Origin: Alkalinema sp. FACHB-956
GTDB lineage: Bacteria > Cyanobacteriota > Cyanobacteriia > Leptolyngbyales > Leptolyngbyaceae
Length of the DNA: 64,000 nt
Direction: 5' to 3'
Assembly (NCBI RefSeq): GCF_014697025.1
Contig: NZ_JACJRC010000012.1
Coordinates: 62,001-126,000, forward strand
Part shown: positions 26,771 through 36,782 of the stretch, piece after piece
Layout: the number at the start of each line of letters is the position of its first letter
Numbering within the stretch: position 1 is the first letter of the stretch
Translations under genes and position numbers: made by a program
Notes under the pieces: generated by a model
What the model saw: only the letters and a program-made list of their open reading frames with translations
The model's database searches: none
Told to the model about the DNA's origin: nothing

Positions 26771-27328
26771 ATGAATGCTATGAAGATTCGCGCAGAGCAG
26801 CCTGACGACTATGCAGCCATTCGCCAAGTGAATGAGTTAGCCTTTGGTCGATCGCAGGAAGCGGATTTGGTGGAGGCATTGCGGGATAGCAATCTGGATA
26901 TGATTTCCTTGGTGGCAATTGCTCCGGTTGCAGATCCCGAACCACTGGACGTTGGGGCGATCGTCGGGCATCTTTTGTTCAGTCCAGTGACCATTACTCC
27001 AACGATCTCCCCACCGCTGGTTAATCCCATCAAAATTGCAGGTTTGGGGCCGATCGCCGTTCTGCCAGCGTTGCAACGCCGAGGCATTGGCTCCCAATTA
27101 ATCCAGGCTGGCTTGGAGCAATGTCGCCAGCAGGGGTATGACGCGATCGTGGTATTGGGAAATCCGCAGTTTTATCAGCGCTTTGGCTTTGCTACTGCAA
27201 GCTTGAAGCATTTGCAATGTGAGTATGAGGTTCCAGAAGAGGTCTTCATGGTTGTGGAACTTCAGCCCAATAGCCTTGCAGCCTGTTCCGGAATGATTAG
27301 ATATGCACCCGCGTTTGCTAATGTATAA
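26771..27328 (+). CDS. GNAT-family N-acetyltransferase (YhbS-like)
   Basis: The protein has 185 residues. GAGGAAAG lies about 10 bases before the first ATG; ATG 26780 is an alternative. The start MKIRAEQPDDYAAIRQVNELAFG is typical. The acetyl-CoA pyrophosphate loop is LQRRGIGSQLIQAGLEQ, preceded by the strand GLGPIAVLP. VVLGNPQFYQRFGF is the hallmark of the YhbS group. The acceptor substrate is unknown. The gene follows the VWA gene at 55 bases and may be co-transcribed, but there is no functional link in sequence. Confidence 0.92.
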   Translation: MNAMKIRAEQPDDYAAIRQVNELAFGRSQEADLVEALRDSNLDMISLVAIAPVADPEPLDVGAIVGHLLFSPVTITPTISPPLVNPIKIAGLGPIAVLPALQRRGIGSQLIQAGLEQCRQQGYDAIVVLGNPQFYQRFGFATASLKHLQCEYEVPEEVFMVVELQPNSLAACSGMIRYAPAFANV

Positions 27329-28347
27329 AGGAATGGTTTGAGTGATCGTCGCTACAGAAATATATCAAGTCGATCGTGCCATCCAATGTTTTTCAGTTGT
27401 ATAACTATCAAGTAATTAAGTGTCGGTTGATCTGATTATTCAACTATCAAGAATTAATAACTCAATTAAGAATTAAGAATTGAAAAAAGCAGTTTAATTC
27501 TTAACAACCGATGTGGTTAAAAGAATTTTGAAGAAGCATTAAGCTTTATCTTAATTTCCCGAAAATCCAAGAAGTCAGTACTAGTATCTTGTATGTAAAG
27601 TACGGGCCTTGACAAGCTATTAATTGTGATGCAGTGTTCTATTAGCTAATGCTGATGGATGCTCACCAGTGAGTCTAAACGTGAAAGCTCAAAAGTCCAC
27701 AGATAAGGAGATGTGGTCAAGGACTGGGGTTGAGATTAGGCTGCAATCAAGATTGGAAATCAAATTTGAATAAAAAGGATTGAGAAACTGCAAAACAAAC
27801 GATTTTAGGATAATTTTCCTGCTTTTTTGCCTTTTTAGGCTGTTGGCTTTGAGGACATTTTAAAGTGCCTTGAAGGTGTCTATTCTATTCCCTCAAATCT
27901 CTAATGTTGAAAAACGTTCGATCGTTTTCTCTTGTATTTAGTTCCTAGGAAGAGGATCAAAGTAGCATTTGATACGCTAAAGCTTCTCTTTGATACTGAG
28001 CCTACAGAGAAATAGAAAAGAACTCTGTTTGCTGCGGATGATTAGCTCCACGGTTTGCTACGGTTTGCTTTTGTTGAGTTTTGTTTTACTACGGTTTGTT
28101 TTACTACAGTTTGCTTTTGCTACGGTTCTCTATGGTTTGCCTAAGTGAATCACTAATTTGAGTGTTGGCTAAATTGCTAATTGAATTATTAGCTGAATCA
28201 CTAGCTGAATTAACTAGTTGAATCACGATCATTGCCCACCTTGCCCATTTTTGATGTCAGGGCTGGTTTTATGTCAGGGCTAGATTAATTTTGTTTGGTG
28301 TTGATGCCCTGCACGTCTACTCCATCACAACCCAATATGAGGATGCT
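27329..28347. other. Repeat-rich 1-kb leader region before the Tc-toxin locus
   Basis: This is the longest non-coding stretch in the window and is AT-rich. It holds runs of AATTAAGAATTAAGAATT (27463-27482 area) and a degenerate array of TACGGTTTGCTTTT-like units (28050-28140). A second array of CTGAATCACTA-like units lies at 28145-28226. A direct repeat ATGTCAGGGCT occurs at 28253-28263 and 28271-28281. A lone TTGACA occurs at 27609-27614 without a convincing -10. No gene is supported. Its length fits a long regulated leader for the giant gene downstream. Confidence 0.5.
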
Positions 28348-31300
28348 ATGGCTGCTAATTCAAACTTGCCCAGCTATGAAGACATCTTTGGAAGTCTAGA
28401 TTTTACCAAAGGAGAAGATGGTCGATCGGTGCTCTCCCCTGCTGCCTATCTCGTCGATCTACTCCAGCTGCTAGACGATCGATTGCCAGTACCTTCTCCG
28501 TCGCAGGTGAAAGGACTGCATCAACGTCGGAGTGATATTGAGGAGATATTGTTAAATACAGAAAATGCTTTTACCGCAGTTCCCTACCTCGATATTGTCA
28601 ATAATATTTTGGAGAAACGGATCGGTGATGCTGTTTATACGCAGTTGAAGCAGCAGCAATACCCATTGCAGTTTCCCTTTAACTTTGAGAATGAACGAAT
28701 TAAGAAATTTCTCCATTATTTAAATGTTTCCTCCGAATCTCTCTATAAAGCGTTTAGTTTAGACTGGAATCCCGTTGTCATTGGTCGAGAATATCTGAAC
28801 CTTTCAACGGAAGAATTTGATGCCATTACGAAAAGTTGGGCGATCGCAGACTTAACGCAATATTTAAAAATCACACCTTCCTCTCAAGATCAGACCTCGT
28901 CAACGTCACGGGTGGCGGATTTTCTGGCGGCAACCCAGTTGTCTCGGGTGGAGTTACGGGAACTGCTCTATCAAAATCTGAGTGAAACAGCAACATCCTT
29001 GGAGACTTCATCTACGAACGCGGCTGCGAATTCTCCTGCTGCGAATTCTCCTGCTGCGAATTCTACCGTGAATGCGATCGTGAATGTTACTGTGAATTCT
29101 ACGGTGAAAACGGAGCGTACCAGAGCCGCTGACTTTTTTATTAATCACGGATTGCAAGGCTATGCTGTCCTCGATGATCAAGAAGAATCCATTGTTTGGA
29201 AAACAGAGAATCCAACGACTCAGAATCCAACGACTACATTGATTCCCAATGCATGGTTCGATCGAGTCCAACGCCTCATCCGCCTGCATCACAAAACTGG
29301 GCTTTCCTTGACAGACTTGGACTTAATCTTGCGCACCTGTTGTCAGTCTAAGTCCGGTCAAGGCGATTTAGATGGCGTGGCGATCCAGAAAATGGCGGTG
29401 ATCAAATCCTTCTGCGATCGCTACGAAATTGCGGTAGATGTTGCCTGTAGTTTGTTCAGCCCCATGAATAACCTGGGAATAGGTGATGCTGACGAACCCG
29501 CCGATTTGTTTAATCGGGTGTTTAACGGCAAATGGGCGCAGATCGATCGCAGCTATCTGCGCGGGTCTGCCTTTGTTCCCGCCAGCTATAAAAAAGACTA
29601 CACACTTTTAGCTGACCCAGATGATATCCTGGCTGTTAATAACAAAGCCTATCGGCAGCGGGTGGCTCAAGCGCTGGGCATGAGCGAAGCCCAGTTGATT
29701 CTAGTGGTTACCAAATTCAGGGATCATGCGAAACAGGCCAGTGCAGGACAAGCCAGTGCGGAAACCTCTCTGCTAGATGCCCAAGCCCCGATCGATCGGT
29801 CTGCCCTCTCGTTGTTATTCCGGCTGAGTCAACTGGCGGAAATGTTCGATCTCACCTACGAAGATTTCTTCAACCTGTTTGATATCCTAGAGAAAGATCC
29901 CGCCATTCGCGTTGCCAGTGCCTTTAATCTCCTGATCCCTACTGCACCCCAGGAACTGGATTGCTACCGGATTATTGCTGGAAACGATGTGGCAGCGTCC
30001 ATGTGGCTCGTGCAACTGCTCGGAGCGATCGCCCAATGGCTGCAAGCCCACGATATCAGCACGGGAGAACTCAAGCAATGGTTAACCCATGCTTACCAAA
30101 CTGAGGCAGAGGCCACGGTCAGTCGGCAACAAAAAATTGCGTTTCTGAATACGCTGTATCAGCAGTTTCAGTCCGTGATGTTTAGCGCAGAGATCTTTGT
30201 TTCAGATACGGAGGAGGCCAGTGAGGCGGAGGCGATCGATCGACGCACCGCTCGGATCATTTACCAGACCTTTGTTGAGCCGGAGAGCGGGTTGGTGGCG
30301 AGCCAGGATCGGCGGTTGGTGAAATATGAGTCGCAGCGGGTGGAAAAAGCCGCTTACCGGGCCTTAACGCGGCTAGAACGGATTCAACCAGCGGACTTTA
30401 CCGAGCTAGGGCTAGAGGCCAAATGGCTTGAGACCATTTTCAGTCATCTAATTTTCAAGGACTACATCAGCACCGAAGGACTTCTGCGGGAAGATCGGTT
30501 TCCGACAACGGTTGAGCAATTTCAACTGGAGACGGATTTCAGCGCCCATCGGGATGATGTGTTCCTGATTATCCATGACTTGCTCACGGAAGCCATCCAA
30601 GTTGAGGCGGCGGAAGCTTCGATCGAACCGGGAGATGACGCTTTTGAAGAGGGTGAGACGGAGGCTGAGATCGATGAATCTGAAAATGAGCTAGACGACG
30701 ATGATGGAATAACAGCGGTAATGGATGAATTGCTGCAACCAGCGGAGGCTCGATCGTCTAATACAGCGGTAGAACTAGCGATTTACCCATCGGATTTTGA
30801 AGTCTTAACGGATCTGTCGGAACTGGAACGGAATGAACTCTACGATACCTTAATCTTCAACGGCTACATTGATGAAGAAGGGAACGTTCTCCAAACGGAT
30901 TTCTTTGTTGATGAAGAGAACTTAGAAGGGTTTCAGGTGAACATTGGCCTAGCTCAGGATGCCCCCCGCATCTTTAACCTGATTCTGGCGCAAATGCAGC
31001 GGTTTCACCGAGCGGAACTCACACTGGATAAACAGGTTTTTGCTGACCTGCCGCTGAAGCCGTTTGAGATTGATGACCTGATGGAGAACCTCGTCTTCAA
31101 TGGCTATCTCAGTGCCAATTACTTAATCCTGAATAAGGAAGCACTGCTCACCACCACAGTGCAAACCTTCAACTTGGCCCTTGCCTTCTATCCCCATCGT
31201 CGCCGTATCCTCCAAGCCATTCAGGGATTGGTTCGGGAGTTCAAAGCCACGTTCTACACCCTGAACCGAGATCTGTTTGTCACGATCGCTGATGAAATTG

Positions 31301-34300
31301 CTGCGAACCAGGTCTACCGGCATCTGGAACCCGACTACCTCCGCAATGGACGGCTCCAGGGCAAACGCTTGGAAGAGGAAGGTGAAAATTTCTTCCTAGA
31401 TTCTGATAACTTAGGCCAGTTTGTCCTGTCGGCTCCGTTTAGCAGCAATGATACCGAGATTATTTTTAGCGCCATTCAGCGTATTGTTGCCACCGCGAAA
31501 AAGTATCAGTTGAGCCTGCAAGTCTTGGAGGAATTGGATTTTGATTGGGAGGAGCAGGAAGAACTGATCGATGTTCTGCAATCTTCGGGGTATCTCTACG
31601 ATCGCACCTATTTGGTTCAGGACAAAATTAGCTATTTCCTCCGCATCGACAATGCTCTAGAGTTTACGCTGGAAGGCTTTGAAGATTACAACAAAGATAT
31701 CTTTTTTGCTCTGCACACGATCGCCAAAGTGATCGATGGTGATGTGCAGACGATCGCGGCGAAATTTCAAAGTCTCGCCGAAGCCCAATCCATCACCTTA
31801 TTGGAGGCTCTCCAGGATCAGTTTGGGGTGGATGCGGACATTTTACAAATCCTCTGTCAACAAGTTTTACACAGCTCCAGTAGTACCCTGGCAACTACTT
31901 CTGGGGATACTGGCGGGAATGCTGATGGGCATATTGCCGGAAGCTCTGACGGCAATATCGTGGAAAGCTTCCTTGTCCCGATTCTTGCGATCGTGGACAT
32001 CCAGGATCGGATTACGGTGGAACCGGCGGACAACCGCTTTAATTTTGCCTATCGCCGCATTGGACAATTTGCCGCGATCGCAGCCAAACTGGGACTCAAC
32101 GCAACGGAAACAGCGATCGTCTGGCAGGATCAAAGCTTAGTCGAAAAATTCCCCGAAAAATTGGCCCTTCCCCCCGGCGTCGATCGGATAGACGCGCTGC
32201 TGGAAACGCAACTGGCCGATGGGACTGGCGTGATCTATCTCTTCACGGGGAATCAGTATTGGCGCTATTCCGCGAAGAACTACCAACTGCTGCCCCCGGA
32301 AGGTAGCCCCCTAGAACGCCCCAAAGCCCAACCTCTGAGCACCCTGTCGCCGCTGTTGGCCGAAATCCCTAAGGTCGATGCAGCCTTTACCGCACCTAAT
32401 GGCGATCGGGTGTTGATTGCCCAGGGTATCACCTATCGCAACACCAAGGGCCACGATCGTTGGGTCCAAGAGCGTTGGGTGCAGCCGGGGGCCGCCCAGC
32501 CTGACGGGTCTGGACAACCCGGACAGTCCGCTAACCCTCCCGCAAAAATCTGGGGCAAGGTGGCCAATAACTTTGACGATCCCCAGCGGGTGGATGCGAC
32601 GTTCCAGGATCGGGATGGACGCACCTACCTGTTTTCTGGCGATCAATACATCCGCTACTCCGGGGAGAACTACACCTTCGTCGATGAAGGCTATCCGCTC
32701 AAAATCGATCGCCACTGGTTACGGGAAGCTTACCAGGGAGAGGCAGGCGGTGATGCTTCCGCGATCGTGCCCAAGGCGTTGCCCAAAGCGTTTCAGACAT
32801 CGATCGATGCCTCATTCCAAACGGCCAACGGCAAAACCTACTGGTTCAAAGACCAGTCCTATCTCTGTTTGGAGTCAGACGCTGTTGAGAAGCCCATTCA
32901 CCAAACCTGGGGCAAAGTCAGAAATAACTTTGCAAGCCTTAGCAAGATTGATGCGGCCTACATAGATGGCCCTCAGGTCTTCCTCTTCGCTGGGGATCAA
33001 GTCATCGCCTACCAGGACAGCCTAGAAAACCCTCAGGCCATGGTTCAGGAAGGCTTCCCAAAACGTCTGCGCAACCATTTTCCCAATCTGCCAGCGGAAT
33101 TTGTGGACGGGGTGGAGGCGGCGTTTAAGGCCAAGGATGGAACCGTTTATTTATTTAAAGGGGGAACGGTTCGGCAATATCCTGCCAATTCGCAAGAACC
33201 CACGGAGCAGCTTGTCCGACAAACCTGGGGCCGAGTGCGCAATGTCCTAGGAACCGAGGGGACGGTGGATGCGGCCTTTGTGGGGCTGGATGGCAAAACC
33301 TATCTGTTTAGTGGCGACCAGTATGTGCGCTATTCCGGCGCGGACTATACCCAGGTGGATGATGGCTTCCCCCGCACGATCGACCAGGATTGGGGCGGGC
33401 TAAACCGAGTTCACCATGCGTTTATTCTGGATGGCAAAACCTATTTATTTGGCACAGCGGCTGATCCGAATAATATCGTCTACGTGCGCTATTCCACCCA
33501 CACCTACAGCCAGGTAGATCCCGGCTATCCCAAGCCCCCCAACGATAACTGGTGGAACCTGCCCTTCAGCTTGGTGGAGGAAGGCGGCGACTTTTCAATG
33601 GTGGATGCTGTCTTCAATACATCGGATGACAAAATCTACCTGTTTTCCGGCGATCGCTTTATCTACTTTGACCAACAACAACGCTGGTGGTCAGAACCCC
33701 AAAACCTATCCACGGCCTGGAGTCTACCGTTTCCAAACCAGCGGGTGGACGCAGCCTTTGTGGGCAAGGATGGCAAAACCTATCTGTTTTCCGGGACGGA
33801 ATTTATCCAATATTCCGGGCATGACTATAGCCGTCCCGACGATCGCTCCCCCAACAAAACCCATCGCTATTGGGGCTACACCACCAATAACATTGCCAAA
33901 ACGGGTCGGGTTGATGCAGTGTTGCTGGTGGATTCCCATGAACTCGATGGGGCAGGCCAGATGCAAACGATGGCCCATACCTATCTGTTTTCCGGTCAGC
34001 AATATTTTCGCTACTCCATCAGCGAGAAAGATCAGCACAACTATCAGTACAGCGAGCATAACGTCGATGAAGGTTATCCCAAAACCATTGCCACGTCGCT
34101 GCGTCAGGAACCGCGTTTCAAAAATCTGGATGCGGGCACCTTGGCCAAACTGGCCGATGGCATTGATGCCGCCTTTGCCGATCGCCGTCAGATTTACCTG
34201 TTTAAGGGGGGGCAATGCTATGTCATCTCCGAAAGTCTGTACCAAGACTATGGCGATCTAGGTTTGGCGGGGGTGAGTTGTGCCTTGGTTGAGGAAGGCA

Positions 34301-36699
34301 CGATCTATCTGGCGAATGGGGAAGGCTGGCAGCGCCACAGTAGCCTAGAAGGGATGGCGACAGGTAAAACGCCAGCACTGCCACCCTGTTTGCGGCAGGT
34401 ACCGGATACGTTCAAAACTGGGCTTCAGGCGGTACTGCATGGGCGCGATCGCAATACCTATCTGTTCCAAGGCTCGACTTGCTTTAACCTGTCCCTGAAT
34501 CGGGCCTATCCCCTGGCGGAAGAATGGGGCCGCATCAATAACAATATCGATACCCACAACACCGTGGATGCGGCCTTTGTGGGGCTAGATGGCAAAACCT
34601 ACCTGTTCAGTGGCGATCAGTTCGTGGTCTATGGGGCGAATTCCCCAGCCAATTCCCAGGATTTCTACGCCCAGATTGAACAATTACCCCGATCGATCAA
34701 AGACCATTGGGGCGGCCTGACCCGCGTTTCCCTTGCCTTTGTCAAAGATGGCAAAACCTACCTGTTTGAACCCGCTGATGCCCTGGGCAATGCTCGCTAC
34801 GTTTGCTACTCCAGCGCCGACTATCGCCAACCGGATGCAGGCTTTCCCAAACTGGGCGATCGCAGCTTCTGGGAAATTCCTAGCGAATACGTGGACGAAG
34901 ACTTTAAGACGATCGATGCGGTGCTGTCGGAAGGGGAAAATCTGTTTCTCATCTGTGGGCAGCGTTATATCCAATACGATGTCGATCCGGGGCAATGGAC
35001 ATACCCCAAACCGCTCTCTCGTATTTGGCGGGACATTCCCTTTAACAATGACAGCTTCCGGCGGGTGAAAACGGCCTTCACCGGACGGGATGGGAAGACC
35101 TACTTCTTTGCAGAGAACTACTATGTCTCCTGTGGGAGCGCGGTTGTTTCGGGCCCTCAACCTTTTACGTCCCCCGCACCGATTAATCAACGTTGGGGCA
35201 AAGTGCGCAATAACTTTACGGATCATCCCCAGGGCAATCGGGTTGATGCAGCCTTTGTCTACCAGAACCAATTGACTTATTTATTCTCCGGCGATCAGTA
35301 CATTCGCTATTCCGGCAAGGATTACCGTTACGTGGACGAGGGCTATCCCAAAACCATTGCGATCAATTTGCGCAAAGAAGCCGGTTTTCAGAATTTGCCG
35401 GAAAGTTTTGAAGATCTCCTGGCCCCGCAAAGCCGAGATGATGGACGGGTGGTCTTGGCGGTGCTGGCCCACGATCGCACCCTGGCGTTGTTACTGGGCG
35501 ATCGCTGGTACGTCGTTTCCCAGAGCCTCACGGCCAGCTATCCCCTCAGCCGTCTGGGTCGGCTCAAAAACAACATTGCCCAACGCCATAGAGTGGATGC
35601 GGCTCTGTTCCTGGAATCCAGTGGCCAGACGTTCCTCTTCTCCGGCGATCAAGGGGTGCGCTACAGCGATGATACCTACACCCAGGATGAGGCCCATGCC
35701 TATGTGGATGATGGCTATCCCAAATCCCTGGCCACCATCCTGACCCAGGAACTGGGCATGGGGCATCTGCCGAATACCTTCCAGTACGGCATTGATGCGG
35801 TGCTGAAGGGCAAGGATGGCAAGCTCTACGTCTTCAAGGACAAGGACTATTTACAATCTGACCAGACAGGCTCGCAGTCGATCGCGACCTTTTGGGGCAA
35901 GGTGGATAACCAGTTTGTCTCGATCGATCCCGCCGATCCCAGCCGAGTTCCCCTGGATGCGGCCTTTATCTCACCCAACGGGAGTTTGTACGCTTTCAAA
36001 GGCACGCAATACATTCGCTACACCCACCCCGATCAAGCCACGGTGGATGAAGGATTTCCCAAATCCATCCAGGACAATTGGGGCAATTTGCCAATGGCGT
36101 TTGAGACTGCGATTGCTGATCAGCCAGCCATTACCGGGGGATTTGTCTTTGAGGGCAAGACCTATCTGTTGAAGAATAGTGAAACTAGTGAAACCAGGCA
36201 GGATTATGTGCGCTATTCCGATGCAACCTATCAAGCGATCGATGTCATCTATCCCCAAAAAGTGAAATACCGCTGGGGCCATTGGTCGGATTATCTGCTC
36301 AATGATCTGTACATCATCACCCGGTTTAAACAACTCCAGGACGGCCACAGTAGCGGAGAGCAAACCTTACTGGATTTCCTGCATCCCGAAACGGGGCCGG
36401 TGGCCGATCCCTACGCTGCATTGGCGAGTCTGTTTGAGTGGGATCTCGAAGAGGTGAAATGGCTGAAACGCAAGAATGCCTTCTTAACCGATGACACGCT
36501 GTTTGAAATTCAGTTCAAATTGGAACTCATTCTCCGGCTCTACGACATTTTCACCCTGGCGAACAAGATGGGGATTGCACCCCGCCAACTCTACACCACT
36601 GTTTGGCTGAAGCGGTATTCATCGAATGTGGCGGAAGTCAATTTACAAGATGTAGCCGATGCGTTGTATCGCTGTTTGGCCTTAATTCATAGTGCATAG
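28348..36699 (+). CDS. Tc-toxin A subunit N-terminal half with long hemopexin-repeat array
   Basis: The protein has 2,783 residues from ATG 28348 (GAGGA 5 bases upstream); a TTG frame reaches 28291. Residues 1-450 are VRP1/TcA-like: LDFTKGEDGRSVLSPAAYLV and RRSDIEEILLNTENAFTAVPY match the Tc toxin A start, which reads SPAAYL...ENT..PYLDIV. The region to about 1270 is helical, with an acidic segment near residue 770. From about 1280 to 2640 there are some 20 or more hemopexin-like units of the form TYLFSGDQYIRYSG with spacers ending in DEGYPK. The last 140 residues (DPYAALASLFEWDLEEVKWL, LILRLYDIFTLANKMG) return to TcA-like sequence. The TcA C-terminal part is in the next gene, 83 bases on. 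The array is what is unusual; ordinary TcA proteins of about 2,500 residues lack it. Confidence 0.85.
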   Translation: MAANSNLPSYEDIFGSLDFTKGEDGRSVLSPAAYLVDLLQLLDDRLPVPSPSQVKGLHQRRSDIEEILLNTENAFTAVPYLDIVNNILEKRIGDAVYTQLKQQQYPLQFPFNFENERIKKFLHYLNVSSESLYKAFSLDWNPVVIGREYLNLSTEEFDAITKSWAIADLTQYLKITPSSQDQTSSTSRVADFLAATQLSRVELRELLYQNLSETATSLETSSTNAAANSPAANSPAANSTVNAIVNVTVNSTVKTERTRAADFFINHGLQGYAVLDDQEESIVWKTENPTTQNPTTTLIPNAWFDRVQRLIRLHHKTGLSLTDLDLILRTCCQSKSGQGDLDGVAIQKMAVIKSFCDRYEIAVDVACSLFSPMNNLGIGDADEPADLFNRVFNGKWAQIDRSYLRGSAFVPASYKKDYTLLADPDDILAVNNKAYRQRVAQALGMSEAQLILVVTKFRDHAKQASAGQASAETSLLDAQAPIDRSALSLLFRLSQLAEMFDLTYEDFFNLFDILEKDPAIRVASAFNLLIPTAPQELDCYRIIAGNDVAASMWLVQLLGAIAQWLQAHDISTGELKQWLTHAYQTEAEATVSRQQKIAFLNTLYQQFQSVMFSAEIFVSDTEEASEAEAIDRRTARIIYQTFVEPESGLVASQDRRLVKYESQRVEKAAYRALTRLERIQPADFTELGLEAKWLETIFSHLIFKDYISTEGLLREDRFPTTVEQFQLETDFSAHRDDVFLIIHDLLTEAIQVEAAEASIEPGDDAFEEGETEAEIDESENELDDDDGITAVMDELLQPAEARSSNTAVELAIYPSDFEVLTDLSELERNELYDTLIFNGYIDEEGNVLQTDFFVDEENLEGFQVNIGLAQDAPRIFNLILAQMQRFHRAELTLDKQVFADLPLKPFEIDDLMENLVFNGYLSANYLILNKEALLTTTVQTFNLALAFYPHRRRILQAIQGLVREFKATFYTLNRDLFVTIADEIAANQVYRHLEPDYLRNGRLQGKRLEEEGENFFLDSDNLGQFVLSAPFSSNDTEIIFSAIQRIVATAKKYQLSLQVLEELDFDWEEQEELIDVLQSSGYLYDRTYLVQDKISYFLRIDNALEFTLEGFEDYNKDIFFALHTIAKVIDGDVQTIAAKFQSLAEAQSITLLEALQDQFGVDADILQILCQQVLHSSSSTLATTSGDTGGNADGHIAGSSDGNIVESFLVPILAIVDIQDRITVEPADNRFNFAYRRIGQFAAIAAKLGLNATETAIVWQDQSLVEKFPEKLALPPGVDRIDALLETQLADGTGVIYLFTGNQYWRYSAKNYQLLPPEGSPLERPKAQPLSTLSPLLAEIPKVDAAFTAPNGDRVLIAQGITYRNTKGHDRWVQERWVQPGAAQPDGSGQPGQSANPPAKIWGKVANNFDDPQRVDATFQDRDGRTYLFSGDQYIRYSGENYTFVDEGYPLKIDRHWLREAYQGEAGGDASAIVPKALPKAFQTSIDASFQTANGKTYWFKDQSYLCLESDAVEKPIHQTWGKVRNNFASLSKIDAAYIDGPQVFLFAGDQVIAYQDSLENPQAMVQEGFPKRLRNHFPNLPAEFVDGVEAAFKAKDGTVYLFKGGTVRQYPANSQEPTEQLVRQTWGRVRNVLGTEGTVDAAFVGLDGKTYLFSGDQYVRYSGADYTQVDDGFPRTIDQDWGGLNRVHHAFILDGKTYLFGTAADPNNIVYVRYSTHTYSQVDPGYPKPPNDNWWNLPFSLVEEGGDFSMVDAVFNTSDDKIYLFSGDRFIYFDQQQRWWSEPQNLSTAWSLPFPNQRVDAAFVGKDGKTYLFSGTEFIQYSGHDYSRPDDRSPNKTHRYWGYTTNNIAKTGRVDAVLLVDSHELDGAGQMQTMAHTYLFSGQQYFRYSISEKDQHNYQYSEHNVDEGYPKTIATSLRQEPRFKNLDAGTLAKLADGIDAAFADRRQIYLFKGGQCYVISESLYQDYGDLGLAGVSCALVEEGTIYLANGEGWQRHSSLEGMATGKTPALPPCLRQVPDTFKTGLQAVLHGRDRNTYLFQGSTCFNLSLNRAYPLAEEWGRINNNIDTHNTVDAAFVGLDGKTYLFSGDQFVVYGANSPANSQDFYAQIEQLPRSIKDHWGGLTRVSLAFVKDGKTYLFEPADALGNARYVCYSSADYRQPDAGFPKLGDRSFWEIPSEYVDEDFKTIDAVLSEGENLFLICGQRYIQYDVDPGQWTYPKPLSRIWRDIPFNNDSFRRVKTAFTGRDGKTYFFAENYYVSCGSAVVSGPQPFTSPAPINQRWGKVRNNFTDHPQGNRVDAAFVYQNQLTYLFSGDQYIRYSGKDYRYVDEGYPKTIAINLRKEAGFQNLPESFEDLLAPQSRDDGRVVLAVLAHDRTLALLLGDRWYVVSQSLTASYPLSRLGRLKNNIAQRHRVDAALFLESSGQTFLFSGDQGVRYSDDTYTQDEAHAYVDDGYPKSLATILTQELGMGHLPNTFQYGIDAVLKGKDGKLYVFKDKDYLQSDQTGSQSIATFWGKVDNQFVSIDPADPSRVPLDAAFISPNGSLYAFKGTQYIRYTHPDQATVDEGFPKSIQDNWGNLPMAFETAIADQPAITGGFVFEGKTYLLKNSETSETRQDYVRYSDATYQAIDVIYPQKVKYRWGHWSDYLLNDLYIITRFKQLQDGHSSGEQTLLDFLHPETGPVADPYAALASLFEWDLEEVKWLKRKNAFLTDDTLFEIQFKLELILRLYDIFTLANKMGIAPRQLYTTVWLKRYSSNVAEVNLQDVADALYRCLALIHSA

Positions 36700-36782
36700 C
36701 TTTTACCGCTGAATAACTCATTGCGGAATTATTGATTTTTAGTCATCCGTTCATACTTATCTACACGTTGTCAGGTTGAATT

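Noticed and set aside
33605..35275. Several + and - strand ORFs of 100-220 residues in the hemopexin-repeat gene
   Set aside because: They repeat with the same period as the hemopexin units and are off-frame echoes of the real protein.
36700..36782. Possible frameshift joining the two Tc genes into one
   Set aside because: The first frame ends in TAG, an 83-base non-coding gap with further stops follows, and the second gene has its own ATG. The C-terminus of the first protein also looks complete, so a natural split is more likely than an error.
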